7,000 bases of DNA from Candidatus Sulfotelmatobacter sp. (GTDB lineage: Bacteria; Acidobacteriota; Terriglobia; Terriglobales; SbA1): NCBI GenBank assembly GCA_030151135.1, contig JASLEQ010000786.1:1-7000 (forward strand), in the 5' to 3' direction. Positions 1-6,302 of this stretch are shown here, piece by piece. Below the pieces are notes generated by a model. The model made no database searches. It saw nothing but the letters and a program-made list of their open reading frames with translations, and was not told the DNA's origin. Made by a program: the position numbers and the translations under genes. Position 1 is the first letter of the stretch; every line of letters begins with the position of its first letter.

Positions 1-1
1 A

Positions 2-937
2 TCGAAAGCCCTGGTTTGCGTCATCCTGTTTTCTTCGCTGATCGCTTCTCCGCAGGGGCCGTCGGATGCAGACTCGACCGTAACGGCCGCAGACAAAGCC
101 TACACGGCAAAGGACTGGACCGCAGCCGAATCCCAGTACTCCTCGCTGACCGTCCGGCAGCCTGAAAACGCGCGTTTCTGGTATCGGCTTGGAGTCTCCG
201 CTCGCGGGAACAGGCACTACGACGTAGCGCTTGCCGCCATGCAGAAAGCAAAAGTACTGGGCGCTGGAAAAGGGCTTCCGGCTCCGCTTGCCGATTATGA
301 GATCGCGACGATCCACGCGGGCATGGGAGAAAACTCGCTCGCTCTCGAGCTTTTAAAAGCCGCCGCCGATGGTGGCTTCACGCAGGCTGCCCGTGTGGAG
401 AACGACTCCGAGTGGAATGTCCTGCGCACCAACGATCAGTTCATCGCTCTGGCAAAACAGGTTCACCACAATGGGTTCCCTTGTGAAGATCCGGAGTTCA
501 AGCAGTTTGACTTCTGGCTGGGCGACTGGGATGTCGCTTCGGCTGCGGACGGCACGCGTCAGGGCTCGAGCCATATCTCCAAGGAGATGAACGGTTGCGT
601 GGTGTGGGAGAACTGGACATCGGCGGGCGGCCCGTACTTCGGCAAAAGCTACAACACGTGGAATCCGAATCTCAAGCGTTGGGAACAGTACTGGGTCGAC
701 ACCTCCGCGGGCGTGATGTTCTTTCATGGCAATTTGAAAGATGGCGTTATGGATTACTGGACCGATGATGTGCCGCAGTCCGGCGGAGGCAGTCTGCTCC
801 GCCATCTGCAGTTCTTCCATCTTGGCCCAGACAAGGTACGCCAGTTTTCGCAAGGATCATCCGACGGCGGTAAAACGTGGCAAACCGAGTACGACCTCAT
901 CTACACGCGCGCCCCGGCGAAACAGTCGCGGATGTGA
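2..937 (+). CDS. Exported TPR-like protein with C-terminal DUF1579-type domain (5' partial)
   Basis: The reading frame is open from base 2 to a TGA at 935-937, giving 311 visible residues; the start codon lies just left of the window. An internal ATG at 239 is in the same frame, but starting there would discard an obvious signal peptide. Residues 1-20 form a hydrophobic segment (LVCVILFSSLIAS) ending near small residues, so the protein is probably exported. Residues about 25-150 are helical and TPR-like (AYTAKDWTAAESQY, then FWYRLGVSARGNRHYDVALAAM). Residues about 169-305 begin with FDFWLGDWDV, are rich in Trp and Tyr, and end with GGKTWQTEYDLIYTR, the pattern of DUF1579-type beta-barrel domains. 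The catalytic role of that domain is unknown to me; a periplasmic binding or scaffold role is inference. It converges with the phosphatase gene, so the two are not co-transcribed. Codon use is GC-rich and normal, with no sign of damage. Confidence 0.85.
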   Translation, partial: SKALVCVILFSSLIASPQGPSDADSTVTAADKAYTAKDWTAAESQYSSLTVRQPENARFWYRLGVSARGNRHYDVALAAMQKAKVLGAGKGLPAPLADYEIATIHAGMGENSLALELLKAAADGGFTQAARVENDSEWNVLRTNDQFIALAKQVHHNGFPCEDPEFKQFDFWLGDWDVASAADGTRQGSSHISKEMNGCVVWENWTSAGGPYFGKSYNTWNPNLKRWEQYWVDTSAGVMFFHGNLKDGVMDYWTDDVPQSGGGSLLRHLQFFHLGPDKVRQFSQGSSDGGKTWQTEYDLIYTRAPAKQSRM

Positions 938-956
938 TGACCGCCTGTCGGCGACG

Positions 957-2939
957 TTAAGCAATCCCCGCCAGAGAGCAGGTAAGCTTGACCACGGTAA
1001 TGTCATCTTCCTGTCCGAAGTGCATTGCAGCGGACGCAATATCCGCGGCAGACTGCGTGCTGATCGCCTGTGTACGCGCAAATCCAAACAATTCTCCGGT
1101 GCGGTCTCGGGCTTCGACCACCCCATCCGAAAGAAGGGTCAACGTGTCACCCGGCGTGATCTCCACCCGTGATTCCCGGTAATTCAGATCGGGAGCCAAT
1201 CCCAGAGGCAGTCCTGCTTCAACAACTACTTCTTCGCCGTTTTTATAAGGCGGCAGATGACCCGCATTGGACAGGACCACTTCGCCGTTCGGACGCAGCT
1301 TGATACAGAGGCAAGTAATGAACCCGCCATCCTGCCCGCGAACAATCTCCCCGTTCAGGCGGGTAAGCAAAGGTCCGGGCTCCGAAATATCGGCTGCTAT
1401 CGAGCGCAGAGCGCCGATGGCAAGCGCGCCGGTCATGGCAGCCTTCAGGCCCTTGCCGCTTACGTCTCCCACAATCACCAGAACCGATCCATCTTTTTGA
1501 CAGAGGACCTGGTAGAAGTCTCCTCCGACTTCCTGAGCGGGCAGATACGCGGCCTCAATAACATAGTTGGCTACCAGGGGAAGCAGTTCGGGGACCAGCC
1601 AGCGCTGGATTTCCCGTGCAGCAGAGAGTTCCGCGGCGGAGAGCGCCTGTTCCCGGCTGACGCGAGTGAATCGGAACAGCATGACAATGGCGATCGAAAG
1701 CAGGAAAAGGATACTGCCCAAATCCACCAGTTGGAGAGCGACGGGGCCGATCTGGAGAGGCTGCACGAGGAAGTTCAACCAAGGCCAGCCAAGATAGATC
1801 GACGCCGATCCAAGGTCAAATAACGCCGTCGAAACCGCCGGAGCAAGGCTGGGCAGGATAAGCCATCCGGCCTCGCGATTCCCCTGACGGTTCCAGATCA
1901 ACAGAAGAATCGACAACAGCAGCCCCACAGGAGCTGTAGCGGCGGCCTCGATCAGAACGTAGGTGTCGCTTGAAAAGCGGCCAAAGAACGTGAGCGCCGC
2001 AAGGCAGATAACAACAACAAGTGAAGCTTCATACAGGCGCCATGCGAGTGCGACTCGCCTGCCGGCAAATGCATGCGTGAACTCTATCTGGGCAACCACC
2101 CACGCGTAGATCAGCGGATCGGCAATCAGGAAATTGGCCGCTAAGGGAGCCAGGCCTGCCGATTGCAGCATCGACAATCCATTCCCCACCCCCACGAGCA
2201 GAAGGTACAGCCCCAGGTACATGTATTCGCGGTGCTTCCGCTGAACGAAGTACACCGCGAGCGCCCCGATGGCCGCGAGGCAAAGCAGGACGTTGATGAA
2301 GATGGAGGGCGCCAGGCCGTCGAGCCTTTGGCTCTCCAGAGCCTGCCGTTCATATTCGATCGCGGTGGGAAGGCCCATGGTGACATTGGTGAACATAGGC
2401 AAATGCCAGGCCGCATAGCCTGCGGGTACGTGGGTCCTCAAAGCGATTTCGAAATCGCCATTATCGCCGGAGATGGGATAGACAAGCTCCACTGGCCGCC
2501 TGACCGTCAGGGCCGACCAGAGGCTCGCACTTGAGACGCGAACTCCATTCACATAGAGCTCATACGTCCCCGGCCCCGCGGCCAGCAAGAAACGTACATC
2601 GTTCGAATCGGGGCCGAGTTCGACGTGGTGCCGGTACCAGCGCCAACCTCGCTGCGCGGGTCCCAGCTCCTCGAGGTTCACCTGGTTCCACTGGGTGTCA
2701 TCGAAATCCCGCGCTGCCCAGCGGAGATCATCGCCATCATGCTCCTTCCAACCCTGGTCCAACTCGACCAGACCGGATCGCCATTGCGTCAACGGAGCGG
2801 GCGCCACGGCCCAGGCACATGGGCTCGCCCAGAGGAGCGAGACCGCGACGAGCATGAACCCATGTGTTCGGGAGGGCGGGCCGATGCGCCCGAGCCTACG
2901 CCTTGTCTGCCAAAAACTAGTGAGCGAACTGAATAGCAT
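957..2939 (-). CDS. Membrane-bound SpoIIE-type (PP2C) serine phosphatase with periplasmic sensory domain
   Basis: 660 residues. A hydrophobic segment at about 29-45 (MLVAVSLLWASPCAWA) acts as signal or first membrane helix. Residues about 50-190 are a predicted beta-rich jelly-roll-like domain (GWRWYRHHVEL, AGPGTYELYVNGVRV) like the carbohydrate-binding-type domains in front of 7TM sensors. Residues about 210-425 hold roughly seven hydrophobic helices. A charged linker (SREQALSAAELSAAREIQRW, about 428-447) leads to the phosphatase, which keeps its metal-site motifs: EVGGDFY at 470-476, GDVSGKG at 491-497, NAGHLPP at 558-564, LLSDGVVEARD at 602-612 and EDDITVV at 644-650. By family knowledge such enzymes dephosphorylate anti-sigma-factor antagonists or other Ser/Thr-phosphorylated partners; here an outside signal would control cytoplasmic phosphatase activity. 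No partner (STAS protein, anti-sigma kinase) is visible nearby. Start: ATG at 2939 has only a weak AGGG upstream; the in-frame ATG at 2855 lacks any ribosome binding site, so the longer form is preferred, with some doubt. Confidence 0.93.
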   Translation of the reverse strand: MLFSSLTSFWQTRRRLGRIGPPSRTHGFMLVAVSLLWASPCAWAVAPAPLTQWRSGLVELDQGWKEHDGDDLRWAARDFDDTQWNQVNLEELGPAQRGWRWYRHHVELGPDSNDVRFLLAAGPGTYELYVNGVRVSSASLWSALTVRRPVELVYPISGDNGDFEIALRTHVPAGYAAWHLPMFTNVTMGLPTAIEYERQALESQRLDGLAPSIFINVLLCLAAIGALAVYFVQRKHREYMYLGLYLLLVGVGNGLSMLQSAGLAPLAANFLIADPLIYAWVVAQIEFTHAFAGRRVALAWRLYEASLVVVICLAALTFFGRFSSDTYVLIEAAATAPVGLLLSILLLIWNRQGNREAGWLILPSLAPAVSTALFDLGSASIYLGWPWLNFLVQPLQIGPVALQLVDLGSILFLLSIAIVMLFRFTRVSREQALSAAELSAAREIQRWLVPELLPLVANYVIEAAYLPAQEVGGDFYQVLCQKDGSVLVIVGDVSGKGLKAAMTGALAIGALRSIAADISEPGPLLTRLNGEIVRGQDGGFITCLCIKLRPNGEVVLSNAGHLPPYKNGEEVVVEAGLPLGLAPDLNYRESRVEITPGDTLTLLSDGVVEARDRTGELFGFARTQAISTQSAADIASAAMHFGQEDDITVVKLTCSLAGIA

Positions 2940-3186
2940 GTGTCCCTATTTTGCCTTGCCTCCCTATTGGAGTCAGAAAACCTGGTTGAGTGACAACGCC
3001 CCGGGCGAGAGCTGCACGCTTCCCAGCTAGCGCTTTCGAACTGTTCCGGTGTTCTTGTCACTTTTCCAGCGCCCGGGGGATCAGGCGCTTCGTGGAGGTA
3101 GTGCAACATGGGCAACGAACGCACTCCTCATTGCAGCCGGTGCCGGGCTCGCATCGCGGCACCCCCCCCCGCGGTCGGAGTCAACC
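2940..3186. other. Region with no recognisable gene, upstream of the phosphatase gene
   Basis: No credible coding sequence is visible on either strand. The stretch must hold the promoter of the minus-strand phosphatase gene; a TTGTCA lies on the minus strand at 2996-2991 but I see no convincing -10 box at proper spacing. A run of nine C residues occupies 3162-3170, just before the flavoprotein remnant. A short near-palindrome (CGCCCCGGGCG) is at 2998-3008. Several stop-free frames cross the stretch but their translations are low-complexity, Arg/Pro/Ser-rich and look like non-coding GC-rich sequence. Confidence 0.5.
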
Positions 3187-3237
3187 CTGAAACATCGAAT
3201 CTTGATCGCCGGTGGTGGTTTCGCCGGCTTGTATGCG
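3187..3237 (+). pseudogene. Remnant: N-terminal FAD-binding loop of a type II NADH dehydrogenase-like flavoprotein
   Basis: The plus-strand frame reads LKHRILIAGGGFAGLYA, the beta1-GxGxxG-type loop (here GGGFAG) that opens NDH-2 and related two-dinucleotide-fold flavoproteins. In family members this motif normally lies a few residues after the initiator Met and is followed by some 350-400 further residues; here the similarity stops after about 17 residues (it continues PDLRDSPSV and then reaches no further motif). The first codon is CTG, where an ATG might have been. The next recognisable sequence belongs to a different protein on the other strand, so this is an isolated gene shard and not a working gene. 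The match is short, so chance cannot be fully excluded, though the motif is very characteristic. Confidence 0.55.
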
Positions 3238-3310
3238 CCTGATTTGCGAGATTCACCAAGTGTTGCTGACGAACGGCCAAGGAAGCCATGCGCAGCCAGG
3301 TGAGATCACA

Positions 3311-3574
3311 TAGAACAATGCCATTGAATGCCCATCCGCCAGTCACATTGGAGGCCAGCTTGTTGGAAGATTTACTGAATGGCAATTGGAGGGTGAATGC
3401 GGTCGAGAACGCATTCGTCTGGTTAAGGTCTGAGGTGCCATAGTCGAGTTTCCGGTTATATCGATGCGCCGAGTTGCAGTTGGCGCCCAGTCCGCAGCCG
3501 TCGTCGTTCGAATAGGCTTTGCCGATTACTCCAAGACTCAACCCGCTCAGCGACCCGGCTCCGGAGAACCTCAT
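3311..3574 (-). pseudogene. Remnant of an Oar-like TonB-dependent receptor
   Basis: On the minus strand an open frame translates to about 88 residues that resemble the beta-barrel part of Oar-like (carboxypeptidase-regulatory-domain) TonB-dependent receptors, the large outer-membrane proteins abundant in Acidobacteriota. The telling stretches are HRYNRKLDYGTSDLNQTNAF, then FTLQLPFSKSSNKLASN and VTGGWAFNGIV; family members typically show a 'DYG-SD-----F---F-YQLPF ... GGW-LNGI' pattern near the last quarter of a protein of about 1000 residues. Both the plug, TonB box and signal peptide at one end and the final barrel strands with the terminal aromatic residue at the other are missing. Similarity ends near 3311 on the left and near 3574-3607 on the right. 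The open frame runs on to 3128, but with no family pattern. Not functional as it stands. Confidence 0.6.
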
Positions 3575-3584
3575 GCCCCTGCTC

Positions 3585-3746
3585 CTCGACGCCCACCGGA
3601 TGCTCAACTTTCAGTCCGCTGCGCCTCGGACGATCCCCTCTTTCGTGAAGTTGTTCAGGGATGCCTTTCCGCAGGAAGCCGCCGCCGACAAGAGGGATCT
3701 GAAGACCCTCATTGGCGACGACACCGAGTTTCGCGTGGTTCATTGA
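3585..3746 (+). pseudogene. Fragment resembling a di-haem cytochrome c peroxidase
   Basis: A plus-strand frame ending in TGA at 3744-3746 encodes about 53 residues containing RMLNFQSAAPRTIPSF, then VKLFRDAFPQEAAA and TLIGDDTEFRVV. This recalls the segment in bacterial di-haem cytochrome c peroxidase/MauG-type proteins in which a 'P-F--LF--AFP' pattern precedes the helix leading to 'TFLRT--T'. Neither CxxCH haem motif is present, and no start codon with a ribosome binding site precedes it; the frame extends left to 3519, but there it overlaps the receptor remnant on the other strand. It stops just where the family would continue. I read it as a truncated shard. The opposite strand is also open here (3456-3839), but its translation looks like a mirror of this one. 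The assignment is from memory of the family pattern and is moderate at best. Confidence 0.4.
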
Positions 3747-3872
3747 GCGCGGCGCAGACGTTGCCGCACACAAGGAGGAGGGCTGAGACTCTCGGCTCAG
3801 TTTCGCTGCGCTGCGTATCGTACACAACACCCGGCGCACAACTTCCAGGGTGAAGTGAATTGTTCTAACCCG

Positions 3873-4487
3873 TCAGGAGCGCCGCGACAGGAGCACCAGG
3901 TCGGTCGCTTCCTCAGCATCTTTGAGGAGCGTCTTGCGTGGCGTTCCTAACCGAGCACGCATGGTCAGCCCACGAGCTAAATCCGTGACTTGGGTCGCGC
4001 GCGCGGCAACGGGAAAGTCAGATGGGATTTCTCCCGCCCTGATCCCGTCCCGGAAACGGCGCTCCAGCCTCGCCGCGCCGCCCGCGGCCGCATTCTGCAG
4101 GAACCGCTGAACCTCAGGGTCGTTCACAAGCGGCGCGACGCACATCATAAGGCATCCCCGGGCGGACCCTTTCTCGGTCGCACTCTCGACGGCGAACCTC
4201 AGAAAGCCCGCGATGGAGTCGCGAAGGCTCTGTGGCGCGAGGAGCGCCTTCGCGGCTAATCCGCCCTTCCTTTCCGCGTACGCCTTGAGGACGCGTAAAA
4301 ATATCGCCCGCTTGTCTCCGAAGATGGCATACAGGCTTGGCCGTCCCACACCCATCCCTTCGACGAGATCGTCAATCGTCACTCCGTCGTAGCCTTTCGA
4401 CCAGAACACCTGAGTCGCCTTTTCCAGCGCCCCCGCCTCGTCGAAGCTTCGCGGTCGTCCCCGCGGCCTGGCGGTTTTTTGAATCAT
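3873..4487 (-). CDS. TetR/AcrR-family transcriptional repressor
   Basis: 204 residues, a normal TetR length. The N-terminal DNA-binding domain is clear: RGRPRSFDEAGALEKA, then FWSKGYDGVTIDDLVEGMGV and GRPSLYAIFGDKRAIF, with the helix-turn-helix at about 37-56. The rest is the helical ligand and dimer domain; RGCLMMCVAPL (110-120) sits where relatives have their 'GCL' segment. Such proteins bind as dimers to operators near their own promoter and release DNA when a small ligand binds; the ligand is unknown. The gene is divergent from an SDR remnant and an intact SDR, the usual arrangement in which the repressor controls the reductase and itself. Start ATG at 4487 is preceded by AAGGAG (4504-4499) 11 nt upstream, slightly long but acceptable. 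Stop is TGA at 3873-3875. Unlike its surroundings the gene is intact, suggesting continuing selection or recent decay of its neighbours. Confidence 0.93.
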   Translation of the reverse strand: MIQKTARPRGRPRSFDEAGALEKATQVFWSKGYDGVTIDDLVEGMGVGRPSLYAIFGDKRAIFLRVLKAYAERKGGLAAKALLAPQSLRDSIAGFLRFAVESATEKGSARGCLMMCVAPLVNDPEVQRFLQNAAAGGAARLERRFRDGIRAGEIPSDFPVAARATQVTDLARGLTMRARLGTPRKTLLKDAEEATDLVLLSRRS

Positions 4488-4488
4488 T

Positions 4489-4499
4489 TAGTTCACAAC
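4489..4499 (+). promoter_or_regulatory. Candidate TetR operator repeat, copy 1
   Basis: TAGTTCACAAC, immediately upstream of the TetR start codon (ATG at 4487-4485). It matches copy 2 at 4537-4547 in 9 of 11 positions (TAGTTCnnAAC). Repeated motifs flanking a divergent promoter beside a TetR gene are typical operator candidates. The two copies are direct repeats and not an inverted pair, which is less usual for a dimeric repressor, so this remains inference. Confidence 0.35.
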
Positions 4500-4502
4500 T
4501 CC

Positions 4503-4530
4503 TTGACATCCTTCCTGTCGCTATTATAAA
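4503..4530 (+). promoter_or_regulatory. Sigma-70-like promoter reading toward the SDR genes
   Basis: A perfect TTGACA (4503-4508), a 16-bp spacer and TATAAA (4525-4530) form a near-consensus sigma-70 promoter on the plus strand, with transcription expected to begin near 4537. It points at the SDR remnant (4604) and onward to the intact SDR (4999). Its -35 box overlaps the Shine-Dalgarno of the divergent TetR gene, and its predicted start overlaps operator candidate copy 2, so repressor bound there should block it. Confidence 0.6.
4523..4528 (-). promoter_or_regulatory. Probable -10 box of the TetR gene
   Basis: On the minus strand this reads TATAAT, a perfect -10 hexamer, 35 nt before the TetR start codon, giving a leader of about 30 nt. 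It overlaps the plus-strand TATAAA. The -35 is poor: TTGCTC (4553-4548) at 19-bp spacing is the best I find. Overlapping divergent -10 elements would let one bound repressor control both directions. Confidence 0.45.
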
Positions 4531-4536
4531 ACCAAA

Positions 4537-4547
4537 TAGTTCGAAAC
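4537..4547 (+). promoter_or_regulatory. Candidate TetR operator repeat, copy 2
   Basis: TAGTTCGAAAC, a 9-of-11 match to the copy at 4489-4499 and containing the 6-bp palindrome TTCGAA. It overlaps the predicted start of the plus-strand transcript and lies in the spacer region of the minus-strand TetR promoter, an ideal place for autoregulation and divergent repression. Not proven. Confidence 0.4.
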
Positions 4548-4603
4548 GAGCAAATTGATTGTGGCCTCGTGGGGCCTTACAACCTGACCTTTACCCTTTC
4601 ACC

Positions 4604-4864
4604 ATGGAGACGCCCATGGGATATCCGATGGCTCTCGTCACCGGCGCCACCTCCGGGCTCGGCCATGCACCAGGCCGTCTGATCGCCAAAGAGGGCTGAC
4701 ACAAGATCATCATCACCGAGCGCAGCCTGGCCCGGATTCAGGACACGACCGCTCGGCTCGCGGCTGAGACCAAGACACAGGTCTTCACGCTGGAACCGGA
4801 TTAACACGCGCCAGCCTGCGTCCGGTCCGCGCTCGCCGCGTTGGTCAAGCAAGGTCGCCCAATA
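4604..4864 (+). pseudogene. Degraded N-terminal part of a short-chain dehydrogenase/reductase
   Basis: From ATG 4604 the frame reads METPMGYPMALVTGATSGLG, an unmistakable SDR cofactor motif (TGATSGLG) right after beta1. It continues RLIAKEG, a TGA stop at 4697-4699, HKIIITERSLARIQDTTARL, AAETKTQVFTLEPD, a TAA stop at 4802-4804, then CVRSALAALVKQGRPI in the same frame to about 4864. That corresponds to beta1 through the helix before the NAG motif; everything later (NAG, catalytic Ser, YxxxK) is gone. All parts are in one frame, so decay was by point mutation plus truncation. Position for position it resembles the first 85 residues of the intact SDR at 4999-5925, indicating the same subfamily. 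It lies directly under the promoter at 4503-4530, so it was probably the original partner enzyme of the TetR gene. The stretch 4865-4998 after it holds no recognisable coding sequence. Confidence 0.8.
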
Positions 4865-4987
4865 CCGAGGTGGTCCCAGGTAGCGCGGGCTCACTGCGGC
4901 TGACACGGTGGCTTCTGAGGCCCCCTGATCGGCCATCATCAACTGACTGTCGAATTGCTCCATTCCGCAAGTAACTAACAACCTAAG

Positions 4988-4994
4988 AAGGTGA
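4988..4994 (+). promoter_or_regulatory. Ribosome binding site of the intact SDR gene
   Basis: AAGGTGA ends 4 nt before the ATG at 4999, in a purine-rich run (AAGAAGGTGAAGAA). It fixes the start of the SDR gene at 4999. Confidence 0.65.
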
Positions 4995-4998
4995 AGAA

Positions 4999-5925
4999 AT
5001 GAACGAAAGTGTCGTAATAACCGGAGCAAATGCTGGTCTCGGGAAAGAGACTGCCCGACAGTTCGCATTGAAGCAAGAAACAAAAAAGGTGATCCTTTTT
5101 TGCAGAAATCGCACGAGAGCGGAGGCAGCAAAGAGAGACCTTGAGGAGAAAACGGGGAAAAGGGTTTTTGAAATTGTTATAGGAGATGTTACGGATGCAG
5201 ATTCCGTACGAAAAGCGATCGAGGAGATAAAGGAACCGATTGATGCAGTCGTTTTAAATGCGGGCGGAACAATCGGGAAAACGGCCGCGAACCCTACGCC
5301 TTCCGGCATGAATCAATTAGCTGCCACGAATATCTTAGGCAATGTGGTCTTGGTGGATGAGCTGATCAAACGGAACAAGTTACGGAAAGCAGTTCTAGCA
5401 GTCAGTGCGGAAGCTGTTCCAGGCGTAAAGATGCTCGGAGTAAAACGAGTTTCAATGAGCACTTCTTCTGTCGATGAGTTCGCTGCTGTTCTCGATGGCT
5501 CGTTTTTCGGTAAGAAGTTCGTGGCACTGAACGCATACTCCTATGTCAAGTATGCGGAAACCATGTGGGCGTTATCCATGGCAAGAAAGTATCCCAAGCT
5601 TAAGTTTGTTGCTGTGAGCCCAGGGAATACAAAAGGAACTCAGGCGGCAGACAGCCTCCCGCCGCCAATGCGGTTCATGCTGAACTTTGTGATGATGCCT
5701 ATCGTCTTCCCTTTGATGGGCGAAATGGTACATACGCTGAATGTAGGTGCAAGACGCTTTGTAGATGCCATCTCTGATGACCGGTACAAGAGCGGCGTTT
5801 TCTATGCCAGTAAAGAGGGTAAGTTGTCAGGCGACATGGTGGACCAGAGCACCTTCTTTACCGATTTGAAGAACACTTCATTTCAGGACAACGCCTACGA
5901 GGCGATTCATCGCTTCATAAATTAG
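4999..5925 (+). CDS. Short-chain dehydrogenase/reductase (SDR), intact
   Basis: 308 residues with every classical SDR landmark: cofactor motif TGANAGLG at 8-15, NAG at 87-89, structural Asn at 111 (ATNILGN), catalytic Ser at about 136 (LAVSAE), Tyr180-x-x-x-Lys184 (YSYVK) and SPGN at 207-210. It should be a soluble NAD(P)(H)-dependent oxidoreductase; substrate unknown. The part after residue 215 is longer than in FabG-type SDRs and contains a hydrophobic stretch ([15 protein letters not shown], 227-241), probably part of the substrate pocket and not a membrane span. The start is set by AAGGTGA just upstream. The gene follows a dead SDR of the same subfamily under a TetR-linked promoter, so regulation by that TetR is likely. 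Its composition stands out: 26 of 60 bases are G or C at 5041-5100, against 43 of 60 at 4021-4080 in the TetR gene, and A/T-ending codons are common. This suggests horizontal acquisition. Confidence 0.93.
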   Translation: MNESVVITGANAGLGKETARQFALKQETKKVILFCRNRTRAEAAKRDLEEKTGKRVFEIVIGDVTDADSVRKAIEEIKEPIDAVVLNAGGTIGKTAANPTPSGMNQLAATNILGNVVLVDELIKRNKLRKAVLAVSAEAVPGVKMLGVKRVSMSTSSVDEFAAVLDGSFFGKKFVALNAYSYVKYAETMWALSMARKYPKLKFVAVSPGNTKGTQAADSLPPPMRFMLNFVMMPIVFPLMGEMVHTLNVGARRFVDAISDDRYKSGVFYASKEGKLSGDMVDQSTFFTDLKNTSFQDNAYEAIHRFIN

Positions 5926-5947
5926 GCGCCACGAGGCTCTCCGACCG

Positions 5948-6277
5948 GGAACAAATATTGAAGGCGAGCATACCGGGTGTGTGGCCGAACGCTTCTACAG
6001 CGATAATACCGGTCACGCGTACAGCGGGACGAAAGCAGCTCTGCGATCTTTCGTTCGCACCTGGACCATGGAACTGAAGGATCGAGGTATCCACGGCTTG
6101 TTCGGGTCGAAAGAGGCTACAGAGGCAGGAAAGGCGCAATTCGTGACGGCGACTCCGCTTGGCAGGATGGGCCGGCCCGAGGAGATCGCGGCGGCAGCGC
6201 TCTTTCTGGCATCGAGTGAGGCCAGCTTTATTACAGGCATCGATCTCGTCGTGGATGGCGGCTTAAGCGCTGTTTGA
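5948..6277 (+). pseudogene. C-terminal half of a FabG-like SDR with an internal deletion
   Basis: The frame carries the second half of a classical SDR: the catalytic YSGTK (Tyr codon 6020-6022, Lys 6032-6034), [19 protein letters not shown], then [37 protein letters not shown] and a TGA at 6275-6277. The whole Rossmann half (TGxxxGxG, NAG, catalytic Ser) is missing. In addition, family members follow 'KDRGI' with 'RVN-VSPGPI-TP', whereas here [17 protein letters not shown] follows directly; the cofactor-contacting PG segment has been deleted without breaking the frame. A GTG at 5981 could start a 98-residue product, but no ribosome binding site precedes it. The subfamily (FabG or glucose-dehydrogenase-like ending) differs from that of the intact SDR upstream, so this is not a broken copy of it. 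Non-functional remnant. Confidence 0.8.
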
Positions 6278-6302
6278 ACGAAATCAAGCTTTGCAACCAA
6301 TC

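Noticed and set aside
942..953. Hairpin CGCC-TGTC-GGCG between the convergent stops as a bidirectional terminator
   Set aside because: The stem is only 4 bp and there is no T-run on either side.
353..1172. Open frames overlapping the DUF1579-type gene on both strands (353-853 minus, 741-1172 plus, 857-1126 minus)
   Set aside because: Shadows of the two convergent real genes; no start signals or motifs.
1257..2857. Several long plus-strand open frames opposite the phosphatase gene (for example 1257-1823, 2163-2534, 2531-2857)
   Set aside because: Their translations lack any family motif and mirror the GC-rich codons of the well-supported minus-strand gene.
3162..3170. Run of nine C as a phase-variation tract
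   Set aside because: It is not inside or in front of any intact gene; only a 17-residue remnant follows.
3128..3310. Continuation of the receptor-like minus frame as a real small protein
   Set aside because: Family resemblance ends at about 3311; the rest (His, Arg-rich) overlaps the flavoprotein remnant and the C-run.
4577..5131. Minus-strand open frame of 184 codons across the SDR remnant
   Set aside because: It is antisense to a recognisable SDR sequence, has no motif and no ribosome binding site.
4564..5937. Imperfect inverted repeat (12 of 13) at 4564-4576 and 5925-5937 flanking both plus-strand SDRs, considered as mobile-element ends
   Set aside because: In a 7-kb window, pairs this similar are expected by chance many times over; no transposase or target duplication is seen.
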